Part shown: positions 61,778 to 64,000 of the stretch, piece after piece
How positions within the stretch are numbered: position 1 is the stretch's first letter
Layout: each line of letters begins with the position of its first letter
From: Demequina silvatica
GTDB lineage: Bacteria; Actinomycetota; Actinomycetes; Actinomycetales; Demequinaceae
Direction: 5' to 3'
Assembly (NCBI RefSeq): GCF_000971215.1
Contig: NZ_BBMA01000006.1
Span: 186,001 to 250,000 of the forward strand
DNA: 64,000 nucleotides
Position numbers and translations under genes: made by a program
The notes under the pieces: generated by a model
Database searches by the model: none
What the model saw: only the letters and a program-made list of their open reading frames with translations
Told to the model about the DNA's origin: nothing

Positions 61778-62917
61778 TCAAGCAGCCTTGGCGGCTTCGC
61801 GTTCCGCCGCCTCCTGCTTGACGCTTTGTGCGGCCTGTGCCGCCGCTCTCGCCTTCTTGAGGCGCTCCTGGCCCTGGTCGAGGATCACCGCGAGGACGAT
61901 CACCAGACCCTTGATGACGGTCTGCCAGAAGCTTGAGACGCCCACGAGGACGAGTCCGTCGGACAGGAAGCCGATGACGAACGCGCCGATCAGCGCACCC
62001 TTCACCGTGCCTCGACCACCCGCGAGGGACGCTCCGCCGATGACGACGGCCGCGATGGCGTTGAGCTCGAAGGTGTTGCCCGTCTGAGGCGCGGCGGACG
62101 TGAGCTCAGACGCGATGATGAGGCCCGCCATCGCGGCACAGATGCCGCTGATGATGTAGACGCGCATCTTGACCTTCTTGACCGGCACGCCGGACAGCTG
62201 GGCGGCGCGCTCGTTGCCGCCGGTCGCGTAGAGCCACCGGCCGAACCTGGTCTTGTTCACCAGCAGTGCGATCACGATGGCGAAGGCCACCATGATCCAG
62301 ATCGCCGTCGGGATCCCCAGGGGCCGCGCGACGCCGAGGAAGGAGAAGCCGGTGTTGCCGAGTTCGGGGTCACCCTGCAGCTTGGGGAACGTCGAGCCGT
62401 TCGAGATGAGGAGCGCGGCGCCGCGGGCGATGTACATGGTGCCCAGCGTCGCGATGAATGGCGCGACGTTGAATCTTGTGACCAACAAGCCGTTGAGAGA
62501 ACCGACCAAGGCGCCTACCGCCAGCGCGACGATGATCACCACCCAGACCGCGGGATACGCCGTGACGTCGAAGAGGGACAGCTGCCAGCCTTGCAGCATC
62601 ACCCCCGCCACGATCCCGGAGAGGCCCACGATCGACCCGACGGAGAGGTCGATGCCCGCGGTGGTGATGACCAGCAGCATGCCGAGCGCGAGGATCGCGT
62701 TGTAGGCGACGTGCTTGGTCATGGTGATGAGGTTGCTCGGCGTGAGGAACGCGTCAGAGAGCAGGGCGAACACGATCACCAGGACGATCAGCGCGACGAA
62801 AGCGCGCTGATCGAGGAGGAACTCGCCCACCCCCCGGTCCCCGATGATCGGCCTGCGGGTCCGACCCGTCGTCGCGACGGATCCGGAGGTCTTGGGCGAC
62901 TGCTGCGTTGCGGTCAT
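61778..62917 (-). CDS. sugar ABC importer permease (RbsC type)
   Basis: The 379-residue protein has about ten helices. ILALGMLLVITTAGIDLSVGSI and the late GRGTVKGALIGAFVIGFLSDGL are the RbsC signatures. An N-terminal cytosolic stretch (1-40) and a C-terminal charged Ala/Lys tail (350-379) flank the core. It starts 1 bp after the ATPase stop. Confidence 0.93.
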   Translation of the reverse strand: MTATQQSPKTSGSVATTGRTRRPIIGDRGVGEFLLDQRAFVALIVLVIVFALLSDAFLTPSNLITMTKHVAYNAILALGMLLVITTAGIDLSVGSIVGLSGIVAGVMLQGWQLSLFDVTAYPAVWVVIIVALAVGALVGSLNGLLVTRFNVAPFIATLGTMYIARGAALLISNGSTFPKLQGDPELGNTGFSFLGVARPLGIPTAIWIMVAFAIVIALLVNKTRFGRWLYATGGNERAAQLSGVPVKKVKMRVYIISGICAAMAGLIIASELTSAAPQTGNTFELNAIAAVVIGGASLAGGRGTVKGALIGAFVIGFLSDGLVLVGVSSFWQTVIKGLVIVLAVILDQGQERLKKARAAAQAAQSVKQEAAEREAAKAA

Positions 62918-62918
62918 G

Positions 62919-64000
62919 TCATGCCTCGTTTCGGGCGTTGGTGGCCTGCGCGGGGGAATCAGCGATGGCCATGAGCTGCTCTCGACTGGTGGTGCGCGGG
63001 TCGAGCTCCGCGACGACTCGCCCTCGTGCCATGACGATGATCCGGTCGCTCGCGTAGAGGACCTCGTCGAGCTCCGAGGTGGCGAAGAGGACGGCGCGAC
63101 CCTCGCGGGCCTGCGACGCCATGAGGGCGAAGATGTCTGCCTTGGCGCCCACGTCGATGCCGCGGGTCGGCTCGTCGAGCACCACCACGCGCGGCTCGGT
63201 CATGAGCGCCTTGCCGATGACGACCTTCTGCTGGTTGCCGCCGGACAGCGAGCCGATGGCGGCGTCGAAGCCTGCCATCTTCACCTTGACGCCGCGCGCG
63301 GTCTCAGCGAGCAGCTCCGACTCGGGCTTGGGGTTGAGGAACAGCCCCTGGACGAACTTCCCTACCGAGGCGAGCGCCATGTTGCGGCCCACCGAGAGCA
63401 CCTGAACGAGCCCGTCGCGCTGCCGATCCTCCGGGACCAGGATGAGTCCGCGGTCGATGCGGTCCTCGACGCTGAGCCCCGTCAGATCCTTGCCGTCGAG
63501 AGTGACCGAGCCGGCGAGGATGGGGTTCCGTCCCGCGAGCGCCTCGAGCAGCTCGGTGCGGCCGGCGCCCATGAGCCCGTAGATGCCCACCACCTCCCCC
63601 GCGTGGACGTCGAACGAGACGTCTCGCGCGGCCAGGCGGCCTGGGCTGTCGGGGTCCGAGACGACGACTCCGTCGAGCGAGAGCAGCACCTCACCCGGGT
63701 CGTACGCCATGGGCGCGTACAGGTCGCCCGACTCGCGCCCGACCATCTGCGACACGATCCACGGCAGGTCGACCTCGGCCATGGGGGCGCGCGCGACGAT
63801 CTCGCCGTCGCGCAGCACCACCGCGGTGTCCGCGAGCTCGAGGCACTCGTCCAGGTGGTGCGAGATGTAGACCACGGAGACGCCACGCGACGTGAGCTCG
63901 CGAATGAGGCGGAACAGCACCTGGACCTCGGCGTGCGACAGCGCGGAGGTCGGCTCATCCATGATGAGGATGCGTGCGTCCTCGCTGAGCGCGCGCGCGA
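62919..64000 (-). CDS. sugar ABC importer ATPase (RbsA/MglA type), C-terminal part
   Basis: About 360 codons are visible and the gene continues past the right edge. The first residues belong to the end of ATP-binding half one (ILIMDEPTSAL is Walker B, SHHLDECLELAD the switch). Half two has the degenerate Walker A GLMGAGRTEL typical of this family, signature LSGGNQQK and VVLDEPTRGID. It powers the permease and binding protein downstream. The frame is open through to the edge, so no start can be given. Confidence 0.93.
   Translation of the reverse strand, partial: ARALSEDARILIMDEPTSALSHAEVQVLFRLIRELTSRGVSVVYISHHLDECLELADTAVVLRDGEIVARAPMAEVDLPWIVSQMVGRESGDLYAPMAYDPGEVLLSLDGVVVSDPDSPGRLAARDVSFDVHAGEVVGIYGLMGAGRTELLEALAGRNPILAGSVTLDGKDLTGLSVEDRIDRGLILVPEDRQRDGLVQVLSVGRNMALASVGKFVQGLFLNPKPESELLAETARGVKVKMAGFDAAIGSLSGGNQQKVVIGKALMTEPRVVVLDEPTRGIDVGAKADIFALMASQAREGRAVLFATSELDEVLYASDRIIVMARGRVVAELDPRTTSREQLMAIADSPAQATNARNEA

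Overview
The window is about 72 % GC (my estimate) with dense, often overlapping genes (ATGA, GTGA and TGATG junctions), leaderless-type promoters, a TopA with a basic C-terminal tail, a Rv3654c-Rv3661-like tad locus and a DUF4244 gene. This points to a high-GC actinobacterium, probably of the order Micrococcales; the genus cannot be fixed from sequence alone.

Layout. 0-5 kb: topA with two small downstream genes, an inositol-monophosphatase-family phosphatase, and a radical-SAM nrdG without an nrdD. 5-12 kb: a two-domain methyltransferase, a secreted orphan, an MFS-M20 peptidase-GNAT operon, and a membrane protein that appears to end in a ribosomal L7/L12-like domain. 12-17 kb: the proton-pumping pyrophosphatase hppA and an ECF sigma factor with a large membrane partner. 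17-22 kb: a tad pilus/secretion locus split by a convergent ClC channel gene, then a HAD phosphatase. 22-32 kb: small secreted proteins, acetyl-CoA synthetase, a cupredoxin lipoprotein and a four-gene peptide ABC importer. 32-40 kb: PAP2 phosphatase, GNAT, a MarR/GbsR-controlled ABC-2 exporter, and ppk coupled to a MutT1-type Nudix/phosphatase gene. 40-49 kb: msrB, a Cys-rich DUF1540 protein behind a near-consensus promoter, azlCD, a PadR-membrane protein pair, a phosphotransferase, VanZ and tRNA-Lys(UUU). 49-53.5 kb: a low-gene-density patch after the tRNA, then dinB, a LysE exporter and small genes. 53.5-64 kb: a carbohydrate region with a SorC regulator, ribB and a GH1 protein in one coupled operon, a divergent secreted nucleoside-hydrolase-like protein, an Old Yellow Enzyme with a MarR regulator and Rossmann protein, and a ribose-type ABC importer that runs off the window.

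The most unusual signal is not a gene. The asymmetric word GGACGATGCG, inside a longer consensus near GGGACGATGCGSSGGYC, occurs 26 times exactly in both orientations between 3.2 and 53.5 kb and never in the last 10.5 kb. Ten copies are intergenic. The coding copies mostly encode Asp-Asp-Ala or Ala-Ser-Ser, using GAT or GCA codons that look uncommon in these genes. It behaves like a dispersed genomic signal word, comparable in density to DNA-uptake or architecture-imparting sequences, but I cannot tie it to a known system.

Other points worth a second look: the GH1 protein lacks the catalytic nucleophile motif; ribB is translationally coupled to a sugar-type regulator; the tad locus has one F-type membrane gene and no ssd; and there are several large intergenic stem structures.
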